DNA of 64,000 nucleotides from contig JAJTTP010000009.1 in NCBI GenBank assembly GCA_023313575.1, forward strand, positions 1,054,001 through 1,118,000. Reading direction: 5' to 3'. The notes beneath the pieces are model-generated. The model ran no database searches. It was not told the DNA's origin and saw only the letters and a program-made list of their open reading frames with translations. Shown here piece by piece: positions 1 through 13,000 of this stretch (position 1 is its first letter; every line of letters starts with the position of its first letter). The DNA is from Eutypella sp. D-1. Its lineage: Eukaryota > Ascomycota > Sordariomycetes > Xylariales > Diatrypaceae. The position numbers were made by a program, and so were the translations under genes.

Positions 1-224
1 CTATGATGGCAGGTTGTGATCTGGGCAACCTGGAATACGACCAGTTCAAAGGGACTGCTGCTGCAAGCAAGTTCCTCTCCACTACTACCACTACTACTAC
101 TACCGTGGACGACCCCAATCCCTTCTCGTATACAGACGAAGATGGGCTCTGGAATATCAACAGCTTTAACGACGGGATAACGCAATCTCCCGATCCCGTC
201 GCTTCTAGTTTGTGGGACGTATGA
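1..224 (+). CDS. C-terminal end of an unrecognised protein (5' partial)
   Basis: The reading frame is open from the left edge of the window and stops after ...SSLWDV. About 74 codons are visible. The visible part is hydrophilic and holds a run of eight threonines coded by ACT/ACC repeats, followed by an acidic/aromatic stretch (NPFSYTDEDGLWNI). No catalytic motif can be seen. Such Thr/Ser-rich acidic tails are common in fungal regulators, but that is only an inference. The true start and any introns lie outside the window, and the first ATG seen is not necessarily a start. Confidence 0.5.
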   Translation, partial: MMAGCDLGNLEYDQFKGTAAASKFLSTTTTTTTTVDDPNPFSYTDEDGLWNINSFNDGITQSPDPVASSLWDV

Positions 225-3200
225 GAAGGCTAGGCGTCTAAGTCGGGACCTACCCTGGGCAAGACAGCGGAACAGAAACCCTACTTCTCAGGGGTGGGAG
301 TGGGGTCGGCTAGTTAGGACCAACCGCCACTTCATGTTTGATTTTGCTGGCGATATCATGGCGCTACCCACTGCATTGCTTTTTTCGTTTCATGTTACGA
401 CGACCTCCGTATATACTTTTCTTTATCCATTCTCGTACTGCATTTCCGAATTGCTTCTGGCTGTTCAATATCTTTCGGTGCTGGGAAAGGCGTGGGCGTG
501 GGTAACATAAAAAATACTGGGGAGGAGGATTCGTTCCCCTGCTAGACGGCATGGCTGCGGCATTGGCTAGAAGGCGTTCACCGGGTCCTATTTCCTCGTT
601 CAGGTGCTACTGTTTGGTCGTTAGGCCAACACGATCCGATGATATATATCATATTCGCCTTAGATATCTTTATTTTACATACAAGGTCTTGGTAGACAAT
701 TTCTCGAGACAGTACAAGATTACCTCGCTCCTTACGGGAGAAAAGCATGCACATATTATTTGGCATATTTACATAGGCTCAAGTGGGATGGATATAGGAG
801 GCGTCAGAAAAGAGGGTACAGCGCGGAAGTTCATAGCAGCGAATAGCGTACGCAGTACTTCTTTTCTCGACGAATATACATAAATGCTTATACGTATACT
901 TGCCCCGTTTTGGAAAATAGAACGCTGCTCAGGTTCAACGAGCGTCTACAGAAGTAGATAATTAACCATCGCCAATGACTATGTATGCTGTTGAGGAGAA
1001 CCATGCATTCAGCTGGCTACCCCTGGATGATCACTCATGATGCCGAAAGAAAACCCCGGAGCAGACGTTCATTACCTTAAGCCACAAACTTACTACACCA
1101 TGCATGCAGTGCGACGCGCCGGCACGCCACACAAGACGACCGGACAAGTGACCAGGATCCATAGGCGTTGGCTTATTTGATTGAGGACTTGCCGTGTGGT
1201 CCGGTCTGTCTGTTTTCTCCATGGCCGTCGACGCGGCTCGCGCGTAGCCCCGTCATGATAGGTGATAGTTAAAGAATAGTAGTACGTAACGCAAGTTGCA
1301 AATTGATTTTATGCTACATGTGCAAGCGTAGTTGCAATCCCGCCCGTTCCTGCAGCCGAAGCCGCGAATTCCGCGAAAGGGAACGAACCCACGAACGAAC
1401 AAACGAGCGAGCGAGCGAACGAACGAACGGGTGGGTCCCCGACCTAACTAATAAGTAAGGGCAAGGGCAAGCCGAACCGAGGTCATCATCATTAGGCCCA
1501 CGAGGAATATCCCGTCTAGGCGCGTTTATACGTACTTAGGGCGGGATAGAGGTTAGTCCATATGGACGCTATGCTACTAATAGGATAGGGCCCAAGGGTG
1601 GGGAGGATCCAGATAAAATCAAAAAAGGGGGAGGGGAGAGTAGCTTCGGGCTAAACGCGGCAGAATTGATCCGGATTCTAACCTTGGCCTTGGCCCTGCT
1701 CTGCCCTGTCCTGCCTGTCCTCTTTGACCCGGGACCAGGACGGACGATGCATTCATTACATAGTACTACCTACTTACATAGGTTGCTAGGAAGGGAAAAG
1801 AAGGCGGGTTAAGGGGGTCATCATTGACTTGGCTGCTTCTAATGTTGCCCATTGCTTTTTCTTGGTAAGTTGGTGGGGGGTGGGGGGAGAGGCCTAAACC
1901 TTAGAAGGAGTTCATTGTCAGGATGTCGAAAGGCTTGCCAACTCGCAGAAAGCTGACTCGGTGCAGGTTGAGTGGGAAAGAGAAGGTCAGCGCGCGAATG
2001 AGTAAGCGAGACCCGGACGGTCTCGTGGACAGGCTTGACAGGAGGAACTCCGTATATATCAGCTTCTCGATACGAAGACCTCCGGCTACATACATAATAG
2101 GACAGTCCCCGAATGATCCTGTCAGGCCAAAATTGGCAGCATACAAACGAAATAATTAAGCAGACGATAGATTTGCATCTGTATTTGAAGTCGAACCGGT
2201 CGTGAAATAAATACTTACGAAATTAAATCACTTGGTATTCGGAGTAATTGTAAGAAGCGAAGAAAGAAAGGGTCTTTTTGGACCTGCCTGGCCTGTCTAC
2301 TGAAGAGGGCTTGGCGCACCTATAGTATTGAAGTTACATCTATCTACTCGGGTCTACCGGTTATCTACCAAGTACGTCAGAAACTATCCAGAATACCCTT
2401 CTCAAGAACCAATAAGCGCCCAGAGTATTTAGGCCAAGATCCGAAAAAAATCGGGTGGTGGGAGAGAAGGTGTCAAAAGAAGAATGCAGGAGAAGAATAC
2501 AAGAAAAAGAAGGAAAAAAACTCTTTTCGAGGCTTGTCAACGCCTTCTCCGCTAGCTAAATTAACCAATCGTCTGCTACCCATCTAGCCCATTTGAGGTA
2601 TACACTTGATAACATCATTCATACCTCATGCCTACTTCTATGTAGCCAGTGAGGTACGGAGGCAGAAAATGCACCGGGCGCTCCACCCCCACCTAAACCC
2701 CCATGCTGTCCTATCCGAAGCTATCATTGCAATTACAATCTGGCGTTAACTAACCGCCATCTATCTCTATCATTGCTTCACGCTTGGCCTTTAAGACACG
2801 TCCGCTGGCAGCCAGTCCTGCACTGGTCTTGGTGGCGGTGGGGGGTATAATGCACTGCTTGCTTGACACGTCCCTCGACCAATACTGCTATGTTTCGATA
2901 TTAAGGAAGCAAGAAGTACATAGGTATAAGGAATGCAGTTGGTCGCCAGAATACAACCTTTCGAGATCCGGCCAGTAAGTAGTACATGCTAAAAAGCAGC
3001 GCAAGCCATCCTGACCTTACCAACCGTCAAGGTTTACTTAAACCGTAAAGTGTATCCATAAGTATATATAATACAATCCATCTCTGTACCAACCACGCAA
3101 CTCAAATAACAATCACATTATACGTCTTAGAATTGATCTAGAGCTAGATTTTTGCGGTGCATGAGTTATCGTCTCTCTACTTTTCTATATGTACACATGT

Positions 3201-3419
3201 GTTGTTAGCCATAGCGGGACGAATAGGTGGAGATCGACATCATTTTATTATACACTGCATCCTTGAAAAGTGGGATACGATATTAACATAGGGATGATAC
3301 ATGGGCTGGTGAACCTGGGAGGATGAAAGATTAGCGGCCATAGCGAGCTTGACGGAGGGCCAGGATGATTGGTATGCAGCTCAGCTCCTGTTATTATCGA
3401 ACGGGAAGCTGTCATTCGG
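225..3419. other. Intergenic region without a supported gene
   Basis: About 3.2 kb between two gene 3' ends (the left gene reads right, the Rgt1-like gene reads left). Short ORFs occur on both strands but none has a recognisable domain, an intron-consistent extension or a plausible codon pattern. A tetranucleotide tract (gaac/gagc) lies near 1.38-1.43 kb and purine-rich tracts near 1.62 and 2.46 kb. Both flanking UTRs must be here. I see no RNA gene. Confidence 0.6.
1381..1430. repeat. Imperfect (GAAC/GAGC)n microsatellite
   Basis: A run of gaac units with interspersed gagc units, visible directly. It lies in intergenic DNA. Confidence 0.85.
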
Positions 3420-6380
3420 TCATGCCGCTACTGCATGATGAGGTTCTACAAGGACGTTCAGATAGCCGCCACGAGTCAAGGCACGCGGATCGAATCCGAC
3501 ATCCCTATAATCATCGCTAGTCCTGAGCGATTCTGTGACGGCCTCCTTGTCCGGTTTAGCCGGGTCTGCCTTAGAAGCAGTCGCGAGGTCGGCAAGGTGC
3601 TGCAAATTCTTGTCGGCCGTTGCCCCCGAAGATTCCGTGGCCTGCGGTGTGTTAGGTCGTAGGTGATCAGCGATACGATCCTTTATCACCCCATCCCAAG
3701 TAGATGGCGCATGGTTAGAATCCAAAAGCTCTTTCAGCAGGCCCTTTGACTCTTCCTGTGTTGCCTTGACATTACTTAGCTCCAACAGAGACAATGCTGT
3801 GAGGCAGAAGAAATGGTGATTCAGGGGGCTGAGGACCTGGGGGTTAGTTAGCAATAGGGTGACCGACTCTTTGCAAGACCAGAGGATATCCGTGGATTTA
3901 GAGTTGGTTTGGTAAAGGTAGGCAAGTAGTCTGGAGTGCCAGTATACGAGATGCACAATAGGGTGCGTTGCCGGTTCTATGTTCGACGGCAGAACCTCGC
4001 GGAAGAGCTCGATCGACAAGTTGAAGAAAGAACTCAGAATAGGCGCAACACCCGAAGCGGGGGTGAGAGCCTGAGGAGGGGCTAAAGATACAGGCGCGAA
4101 ATGGCCCAATATGTTCGAGAGTCCTGGTCGAAGAATATCAGCCTGGGTAACTCAAACCCAACTCAACAGGGACGGAACTCGGCGGAACTTACGCGCAAGA
4201 TGAAAAGCGCCCTCGCCAAGCAAGGTGTTCAAGGATGGAAGAATGACTACACTGTCATTAGGTATGAAAAGAGGACTTGATGTGCTGATAGCATTCCAAC
4301 GGTCTAACATGATGAGCGTCCACCACGCTCGCGCGGCGACATTTTCATCTGAATCGGGATCGGGCTTCGTTACCGAGTGGGTTTTCTGGCTCGGTACATG
4401 GAGCCTCATAGAATACGCTAAGCCTACCGCACGCCCGAGAACGGAGGGTTTCGAGGCACCCCCATGCTCGCCTTTCAGTGATGATGGGCCATAGTTATCG
4501 GTAGCGATCGCTATCAGTATCAAGGTCTGGAGGTGCACCAGGTTCATAACGGATGTGCGCGGGGATGACTCCGACTCCCACTCAGTTATTAGACGGGAAG
4601 CAGAACCGACGTCCCCATTGGTATATAGGCCAGGAACGGACACGAACGACTGCATTGTGCCGTATAGAGCCTCGATGAAAGCATCGCGTAGTCGAGGGGG
4701 GCAATGGAGTAACCGGTCCTCGACACGGGGTTTGCTTGCTGCCAGAAGAGGATAGCACTGGTGTACCACGTTGAGATAACCAGTAAAAGCACCGTCATCA
4801 AGTTCACGGGCGGCACCATTCTGCTCCAACTCGAGTGAGAGGCTGTCCATGGCCCCGGCTGGCTGAGGGATTGTCTCGGCATCGGGCTTACCCAGGGGCT
4901 GCGGAGCAAGCCCGTTGGCCGAGTAAGGCTGCCCAGAAGGTTGTAAGGGTTGGATTGGACGGGGTTCGGAACCCCAAGCGGTCTGGCGCGAGCTCGGAGG
5001 GGTACCGAATTCACCGGTTGAGATACTAGAATGAGGCCTTTTTCGACTGTTCTCGTCCGGCTGTCCCGTAGGCGAAAAAATGTCTGATGAATCCCTCTTG
5101 GGGGCCCCTAAGATTTCGGATAGCGTATCGATGTTGCCTCCTTCGCTAGCCAGCTTGCCCTCAATACTGTTTATCCGGTCTGCAAGCTCCTTGATGTAGC
5201 CCTTGCTAGGCCCACGCTTTTGAGGGATTCTGCTAAAGAGACAGGTGATGCCTGAACGACGGCAATTGGAGCAAGGGTCCTCACCGTTCTCCGAGGTCGC
5301 ATCGCACTTCACTTTTTTACGGCGGCACTCATCACAGGCACGAGAAACCTTGGACCGCTTGCGAGGGGGCGTATTATCGCTGATGGGCGGGCCATAATGC
5401 TGTATCGAGTGACCAAGGGACCCATGTGGCTGCATATGATGAGGCAAGGGCTGTGCTGGATGAAGCGGCTGTTGATGCGGAGGCTGGTGCTGCTGCTGAT
5501 GGGCCGCGGGTAAGAAGTGATGCTGCGACTGTTGTCCGTGATGCTGCAAGGACGCATCATGATGCTGTGGAGCGGGCTGGTTATGACCTGGTAGGTTCAG
5601 TCCGTGGTGTTCCAAGTGTCGTTCCAGAGCCTGTAAGGACTGATCGTGCTCGTGGGGTGGCAGATGATGGTTTTCAGAATGTTGGCGGTGCTGTTCTTGA
5701 TGCAAGGGCTCATTATGATGTTGCTGGATTTCAGTCGACAGGTGTTCATCAGACGGAGGCTCCGAAATGGAGGCTCGTAGGTTCGAATCGTCGACGTTGA
5801 CGTTGACGTTAACATTGACATCAGTAGTGGCGGCGGCGGAGTCGAGCATGGCAGACGGTATGCTCTGGCTGATGTCTTGACTCAACTGGGCGGCAAGCTG
5901 AAGTTCCTCAGCGCTCGTCATGGTCGGGCGTGCTGATGACGGTTGGTTCTGATCATGTTGCTGGCCATGTTGCTGGTCGTCTTGTGGTGGCTGAGCTTGG
6001 CCATCATGGTGAGAATTTGGTTGTTCCTCTTGCTTGAGATTTTCCTGGTCTTGTTGTTGTTGTTGTTCATGTTTGACTTCGGGGGCGTCTTGAGAAGCTT
6101 CCTGAGCGGTGTCTTGGGGGTTGCCTTGGGGAGTATCTCGAAGAGAATCCTGAGGAGATTCGTGGGGTACGTCCTGAGGTCCGTCTTGGTGATGGCGGTT
6201 GTTGCTGGTGTTATTATCCCCGTTCTCATGATAGAGAGGCGCAGGAACTTGGCCATCACCACCAATACCATCACCGCCAGCGGTACGGGAGCCGTTATCA
6301 TTATTTCCAGTAGAGCCTTTAGAGCCGTCGGCAACATCGAGGCCGGGCTTGTCTTCAAATAAAGGGTCAAGTTCGGGCAT
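3420..6380 (-). CDS. Rgt1-like Zn2Cys6 transcription factor
   Basis: A nuclear DNA-binding regulator of the Gal4-type zinc-cluster class. Joining complement(4193..6380) and complement(3420..4123) gives 963 residues. The 69-bp intron (gtaagt...ccag, 4192 to 4124) is placed because it splits an Arg codon and restores frame into ...LSNILGHFAP. The ATG at 6380 (MPELDPLFED) is preferred, since the frame only extends upstream through non-ATG codons. Residues 1-335 are very rich in Gln, His, Pro and Asn. The cluster CX2CX6CX10CX2CX6C has cysteines at 349, 352, 359, 370, 373 and 380, followed by a linker with the KRGPSKGY motif typical of the yeast Rgt1 group and a short helix (YIKELADRINSIEGKL). The C-terminal half resembles the fungal-specific regulator domain. 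Yeast Rgt1 represses hexose transporter genes; the same role here is inferred by family only. Confidence 0.9.
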
Positions 6381-7245
6381 GGTCGTTACAAGTTTGACTT
6401 GCAAAGTGATTTTCCTACTTTCCCATGCAACAAAAGATTCGCGACGGAACGCAACTTCGATCCGTTCCTGGTATATACCATTTGACGGTATAGTGGTTGG
6501 TGGTAAAGCGCGCGCTATGTGAGTTGGTGTGTATGTGTGCGCGTGTGTGTGTTGCGTTGCGCGCTTTGTGTTGCGATGCGGACGCGCTGATGGCGCTATC
6601 TCCTGTAGGTTACCCTCAATTCATTTCCTAAAGTAGCGCGACAGAATTAGATATAGGAACTTGGTATCGCCATTTGCGAAAGAAAGACGGAAAAGATGTC
6701 ATGGTCAGTCACGACAATAGTTGATGGTAAGTGGTGGTTGAATATCTACAGGTACGTCGTCGTTGTTGTTGTTGTTGTCGTTGTGGTTGCAGTGCGCGTC
6801 GCAACCACCTAGGTAAAGATCTTTCCACAATAGAAGAGGTCTAAAAAAAGTTGTGTAGACCTCGGGAGAAATTGATGTATCGTATCATCAGTATAGCCGA
6901 TGGATAGATGCCTAGCCAACCCGCCGCCGGCCGGCCAGCCAGCCCATCTGGCGCATGCTTGATATTATGTACATATATGAAGTACAGAGATATCGCAGAC
7001 ACTGAAAATACACCAGCAACCCAGTTGGAGGAGAGCACCTGGGATATATATACAGTAGTAGTACATGATGATGTATCGATATTAAAGATGTTAAGGTTAA
7101 GTGACTTCCACAACGCGAGGTTCCAGGTTATCATGGGCAAATGCAAAATGGGGATGTGTAAATACTTTTCTAAAAAAGAAAATTAAATAAAAATAAAACA
7201 AGAACAAAAATGGTGATGTTGAGTGGTATGTTGTAGGTAGTGTAA

Positions 7246-7272
7246 TGTGTGTGTGTGTGTGTGTGTGTGTGG
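7246..7272. repeat. (GT)n microsatellite
   Basis: An uninterrupted GT dinucleotide run, seen directly. Confidence 0.95.
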
Positions 7273-7430
7273 AAGCTTCTAACATTAAACGTACCTTTTT
7301 GTTCTTTTTCTCTTTTTTTTTTCCTGCTTCTTTATTCTTCTTCTTCTTTTCCCTCTTCCCTCCCTCTCCTATTATTTGATCAACCTCCGGGGCTGGAAGA
7401 AACCCCGTGGTTCGTCTAGTACCCTACCTG

Positions 7431-7462
7431 TGTACCTACCTAGAGGTAGGTAGGTAGGTACA
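7431..7462. repeat. Inverted repeat built from GTAGGTAG units
   Basis: tgtacctacct is followed after three bases by ggtaggtaggtaggtaca, giving a near-perfect hairpin. It belongs to the set of TAGGTA palindromes scattered through the intergenic DNA of this window. Confidence 0.8.
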
Positions 7463-7807
7463 CGTTCCAAGTGATGTAATGGATATATAATGGAGATGGA
7501 ATACAGATGGTCCGGATTCCGGATTGCTCTGGTTTGTCAAAGCGGAAGAGGAAGAATTATATAGCCGAGTAAGTATACAAGATATCCCAAGTCTTCTAGG
7601 TTTCTGCTCAATTTCGGTGGGTGGGTTAATTGGGAGGGATTTGGAAAAAGGATTTTGCGGTTAATCTGTCATATGATGGATCCATGGATAGACGATACAT
7701 GGATAGATACATGGATATAGATAAGATATTATCCAGATATACAGTTATACCAGTTTATCACTATAACGGCATCAGTACTTTACATACCTAGGTACATAGG
7801 TAGTTAT

Positions 7808-8497
7808 CTACTCTATCCCGGTCTCTCCCAACTTATCATGTTCGTTTTCAAGCCTCCTCTGTTGCCAAAACCCTTTGCCGTAACTCACCAGTATCTCTTC
7901 GCCTTTTTTAATCCCCTTACTACCACCGCCACTGCAGCCACCACCGCAGCCGCCACTCTTCTTCCTACCTCCGCCCTTCCCAGCTGGCAGCGCAAAAACT
8001 CCCATGACCTTCTCACCTCTCCTCTCATCCCAGCACTCTTTAAATTCCGCATTCGGGCGCCCCCCTGTTCCCCGGTAATCGTTTATGAACCGAGCTTCGT
8101 TTCCCGCTTTTTCGGCATCTACCGCTACGTTGGCCTCTCGGTCAAGCCACAAGTCGTAGTCTGATTTTTCGTACTGACCCTCCTCTTGTCCCTGGGGTGA
8201 CGTAGGGGGGTCAGACGGGTGTACCATGCCGTAATAGGGCACGATTAGAGATCCCGGTGCGATTGGCCGCGCCGCAAACAATCCCGATTGCCCGTACGCA
8301 GGGTGCAAGACATCCTCAATCAGCAGGATTTTGACAGTGGACGAAGGACCACGTCGTAGGCTAGAAGGAATCTCCGTCGTAAGTTCCGGAGGCCGTACCC
8401 TTAGGGCCTGTCGCTGATCATTTGTGAGTTGAGGTGAATACGTTGGTTGCGTAAGGTAGACAATTGTAGGTGGCCAGTTCTTTGGTCTTATGTTCAT
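7808..8497 (-). CDS. SET-domain protein
   Basis: A single-exon frame of 229 residues from the ATG at 8497. A SET fold is suggested by the order of motifs: HPAYGQSGLFAARPIAPGSLI (about residues 65-85, the SET N-terminal strand pair), a central DYDLWLD...VAVDAEKAGNEARFINDY (113-141), and a terminal GEEILVSYGKGFW (199-211). In active lysine methyltransferases the central motif is RFINHxCxPN. Here it is RFINDY followed by a later PNAEF, so His is replaced by Asp and activity is uncertain. A Gly/Ser/Lys-rich insert (about 173-195) interrupts the C-terminal half. There are no pre- or post-SET cysteine clusters. It could act on a non-histone substrate or be catalytically weak. An unseen 5' exon cannot be excluded. 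Confidence 0.75.
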   Translation of the reverse strand: MNIRPKNWPPTIVYLTQPTYSPQLTNDQRQALRVRPPELTTEIPSSLRRGPSSTVKILLIEDVLHPAYGQSGLFAARPIAPGSLIVPYYGMVHPSDPPTSPQGQEEGQYEKSDYDLWLDREANVAVDAEKAGNEARFINDYRGTGGRPNAEFKECWDERRGEKVMGVFALPAGKGGGRKKSGGCGGGCSGGGSKGIKKGEEILVSYGKGFWQQRRLENEHDKLGETGIE

Positions 8498-10083
8498 CGT
8501 TACAAACTGGAAAGTATTCCAAGGTTAAGAGTAAGATAGCCCCCGCCTTGGAAATCGTACCCAGTAACATCAGACTTCGAAGCTTCGAAGTCTTTAGTGT
8601 AAGCCCGGAGGTTCCCGCGTACGGCGTGCGACGGGACGGCGACGGCAACAGGTCGGGTAAAGGTGCCCGTCTACCTAGGTGGTCAACCTTGGAAGGGCAC
8701 GAGGGGAATGCAACCTGGAACCTTAAATGCCGGGCAGGCTGGGGCAGGTTGGCAGGCTAGAAAGGGAAAGAAAACATGCTTGGGGTACCACTAGATAGCG
8801 TTGGAAAGATACAGCGATGATGTACTTCGTACACGGCCATGGATTTCGCTAGGAGATATGCATGATGTCAGTAATCCACACATATCTGGCCCATGGACGC
8901 GGATGTATCTCACCTGCAGCTGCAGGTAGGTAGATACTTCCTTAGGTATAGCTTAAGTCCTCCGCTAGGAAGAACATTCAGCTTTCCAAGGTTGCACGGC
9001 AAGACGAGGACTACCAGGCAAGTACCCTACCTTCATGGGAAGTGGCGCGAAATAGACTACAAAGTACTTGACCCGAAAAACGATTTTATTTCTAGCTTAT
9101 GTACTAGACAAGTAGCATGCAGGTGCTAATATAATACATTACCGTCTCTAGAGTACATTGAAGCTACCTAGATGATTTGGGTAGCGTGGTGGCACTTGGC
9201 AATCTGGAAAGTATCGATCCCCCGATATCGAAATCTCAATTTCCGCATCTTGAAATCGCCTTCACCTTTCACCCCTCCCTTAGCCTTCTCCATCCCCTTT
9301 CACAATAACTTACATAAGCTACCAGGGAGTTGCATTGGAAGTCATAAAGCTACCTAGGTACATAGCTTCCTTTATACTTCAGAGGAACCCCCCCAGGCCG
9401 GGTGTCTGTTGCTCGAATTTCTCCTATCTTAGTTCTCAGCCCCTTTCATATATGAAACCCTCTGCCCTCTAGGGTTATCTAGAGATGTTATCTCGTCTGA
9501 GCAGTCTAAACCGCTAGAGCTATGGCAAAGATTCCCTGGTGTTGATTTCGGTGTTGTTGCCGATTTTGGCCGTCTAGAACAGCTGGCGCTTCTATTTGCT
9601 TCTTCTTCTTCTTCTTCTTCTTTTTCTTTCCCCTTTTCCCATTTTCCTTTTCTTCTTCTTCTTATCCTTCATCTCCATTATCTTCATCGTCATCTCCTTC
9701 CTCCTTTACTCCTCTCCCTCCCCTTTGAACCCATTTGACCCTTTCCCTTCTCTCCTTAGTAGTCTATTAGTGTATGCAGAAATATCTCTTATGAGGCGCT
9801 TCGTCAATACAAATTTCATAACCCGAAACCTGATCCTTATCACCGATGAATGTGCGCCACCAAATTACGCCACTGTTCGAAACTACAAGACTGCCAAGAA
9901 GCCCATCGGCTCGATCTGAGGTGAACACTGTGCACGGGACGAAGTTAACAGGTCGGCATTCTCTGGGAGGCTCCACGTCATCGAGGCGGTTTCCAGGAGG
10001 CCACTTGATCAAGAACTTGATCAAGAGACGCAAATATCGACTCTGGGAGTCATAGTAGCCATCCAATCCCGTTACAACATAGC
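8498..10083. other. Divergent promoter region between the SET and phytochrome genes
   Basis: The two genes are transcribed away from each other from this 1.6-kb space. It contains a CTT/pyrimidine-rich tract at about 9595-9735, common in fungal promoters, and a perfect TACCTAGGTA palindrome at 9351-9360. Short ORFs here show no domain. Any shared light or metabolic regulation is speculation. Confidence 0.55.
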
Positions 10084-13000
10084 ATGGAGCCCAACTCAAA
10101 TATCACCCCTTGCGTATCGCCTAACCCGGACGAAAATGGCGATCCTACGGTTACAGCAGCAACCTCCCCCCATCATCCATTGGCGCAGGATCCTACACCT
10201 GCCTCTATTACTTACTCGTCGCGTAGTACAAGCACAAACAGACAGACGGGCCATAGTAGGGACCGTAGTAGCAATGCAGATGGTTCGGATAGAGTCTTCC
10301 CTATCCGATCGGTAGTTACAGTCGACCAGTCCCAATACAACCCACCGACATCACCCCGGGAAGCTCCCGACCTAGATCTCTCGGTTTCACCTGGGTCTGC
10401 TTGGGAAAGGTATCACAAGCCAAGCATTTCGAATATCGAAGATGAGCCTTCGACCCGCACCGCCGCCATAGCCCCTACCCAAGCCTCATCGACCCTGGAA
10501 TCACTCAACGAACGGATTGACGAGTCAGGTAGATCGAGGAGAAGAAAATCAGTGCCTAGCTCCTCTACCGCGAACCTGCCTCCCAGCACGAGATATTTTG
10601 GGCCGGCCGAGTCTCTGTCACTCTTTAATGACGCAGCCTCAGATAGCTCTGCTGCAACAAAAGAAAGCATGTCCCTCCCCGCTGGCAGCAGCCAGGTTGA
10701 AGACCCCAACACCGGCCGCAGAAGCTCATCTGAGTTCAATGAGGCACTAATGACTGTCCGCTTCCGCCACGTAATGACGGATGATGGCCATGCCGTTATC
10801 ACTGGTCGCGATGGTACTCTGCAACGGTGTGAGGATGAATCGATTCATACCCCAGGTGCCGTCCAGTCGTTTGGTCTTCTCGTTGCATTAAGGGAAGAAG
10901 ATGACGGTCTACTCTCCGTCCGCTCTGTCAGTGAGAATTCAAAAAATATCATAGGCTTTTCGCCCCACGAGCTCTTCCGCCTCGGTTCCTTCACCGATAT
11001 ACTCACCGAGGAGCAAGCGGACAATCTCCTCGATCATATCGACTTCATTCGGGATGAAGAGACGGATCCAGCTACGAATGGGCCGGATGTCTTCAGTATA
11101 TCCGTGCGACCACCCAAAAGAAGACCCATCAAGTTGTGGTGCGCGATGCATATGAATCCCACCAACCCCGACCTGATAATCTGCGAGTTCGAACTAGAAG
11201 ACGACCAGCAATACCCTCTCCGTCCACCCGATGAACCGGATCAGGGGGTCCCAGAAGATACGCTTTACCAGACCCCCACAGTTGAGGAGCTGTATGAGAG
11301 CACCGAGATTGGAAGCAAGCCTTTGCGGCTCTTGAGAAGTGCACGCAAGAGGCGAGGTGAAGCCGGCGCCATGGAGGTTTTCAACATTATGTCCCAGGTC
11401 CAAGAGCAATTGGCCTCTGCCCCAAATCTCGAAAGGTTTTTGAAGATTCTTGTAGGCATCGTGAAGGAGCTCACCGGGTTCCATCGTGTAATGGTTTATC
11501 AGTTCGATGCTACCTTTAACGGCAAGGTAGTTACCGAGCTAGTTGACCCGCTTCAAACACGGGACCTGTACCATGGCCTGCAATTTCCAGCGTCCGACAT
11601 ACCCAGACAAGCACGAGAGCTTTACAAGCTAAACAAGGTCAGGCTCCTGTACGATAGGGACCTCCAGTCCGCAAGATTAGTCTGCAGGTCCGTTGAAGAT
11701 CTCGAGCAACCACTCGACTTGAGCCACTCGTACCTTCGTGCTATGTCACCGATCCACCTTAAGTATCTGGCGAATATGGCAGTGCGGTCCTCGATGTCCA
11801 TCTCGATAAACGCCTTCAACGAGCTGTGGGGTCTTATCGCATGTCACAGCTACGGCCCCAAGGGAATGCGGGTTCCTTTCCCTATTCGAAAGATGTGCCG
11901 GCTAATCGGTGATACTGCCTCGAGGAATATCGAACGACTGTCATATGCGTCTCGCCTTCAGGCGAGGAAACTTATCAATACCATGCCAACCGATAAGAAT
12001 CCTTCTGGGTATATTGTTGCCTCCTCAGACGATCTACTGAAACTTTTCGATGCTGATTGCGGCATGCTCTCGATCAAGGGCGAGACCAAAATCCTGGGCA
12101 AAGTTGAACACTCCCAGGAACCCCTTGCCTTGTTAGAGTATCTTCGTATGAGGAGCTTTACATCAGTATTAGCTACCCAAGATATCCGCGAGGACTTCCC
12201 GGATCTACATTATGCACCAGGGTTCAGTTTAATTGCTGGCTTTCTATATGTACCTCTGAGCATTGGAGGCAGTGATTTTATTGTCTTCCTCCGGAAGGGA
12301 CAAATCAAGGACGTAAAATGGGCTGGGAATCCCTATGAAAAGGTAATCAAGGAGGGGACATCTAACTATCTAGAGCCGCGGTCCAGTTTTAAGGTGTGGC
12401 ATGAGACTGTTGTTGGGAAGTGTCGCGAATGGCCTGAAGAGCAGGTGGAAACTGCCGCGGTCTTATGTTTGGTCTACGGTATGAACACATGACACCTGGT
12501 CACTTGAGTCCTCTGGGTTATTACCACACTCGAAATTTCCGCGCTAATGATTTCCAGGCAAGTTTATCGAAGTCTGGAGACAAAAGGAGGCTGCTCTGCA
12601 AAACAGTCGGCTCACGCGTCTTTTGCTGGCAAACTCGGCCCATGAAGTCCGCACACCGCTAAATGCCATAATAAACTGCCTTGAGATCGCAATGGAAGGC
12701 TCTCTTGACCAGGAAACACGGGAGAACCTTGCAAGGTCACACTCCGCATCCAAGTCGCTTATATACGTAATCAACGATTTGCTCGATCTGACCAGAACAG
12801 AAGAGGGTCAAGAGCTGGTCAAAGACGAGGTCATGGAGCTGTCAGCTTGTATTCGGGAAGCAACCGAGCCATTCAAAATAGATGCGAAGCGGAAGAGCAT
12901 TACTTACGAAGTCCTTGAACAGCCTGGGTTACCTACTTACGTACACGGGGATTTTCGTCGGGTGCGGCAGGCTGTTTCCAATCTGACTGCCAACGCCATG

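Larger units (their letters stand above)
6381..7807. other. Intergenic promoter region with simple repeats
   Basis: The upstream region of the Rgt1-like gene and the 3' flank of the SET gene. It contains GT-rich tracts (6.52-6.56 kb; a pure GT run at 7246-7272), a GTT run near 6.76 kb, a long pyrimidine tract at 7.30-7.37 kb, tgga/tagata-type repeats near 7.68-7.73 kb and TAGGTA palindromes at 7431-7462 and 7785-7794. No ORF has support. Confidence 0.6.

Noticed and set aside
551..883. A 110-codon plus-strand ORF
   Set aside because: No domain, poor codon pattern, and it lies in what is probably 3' flank.
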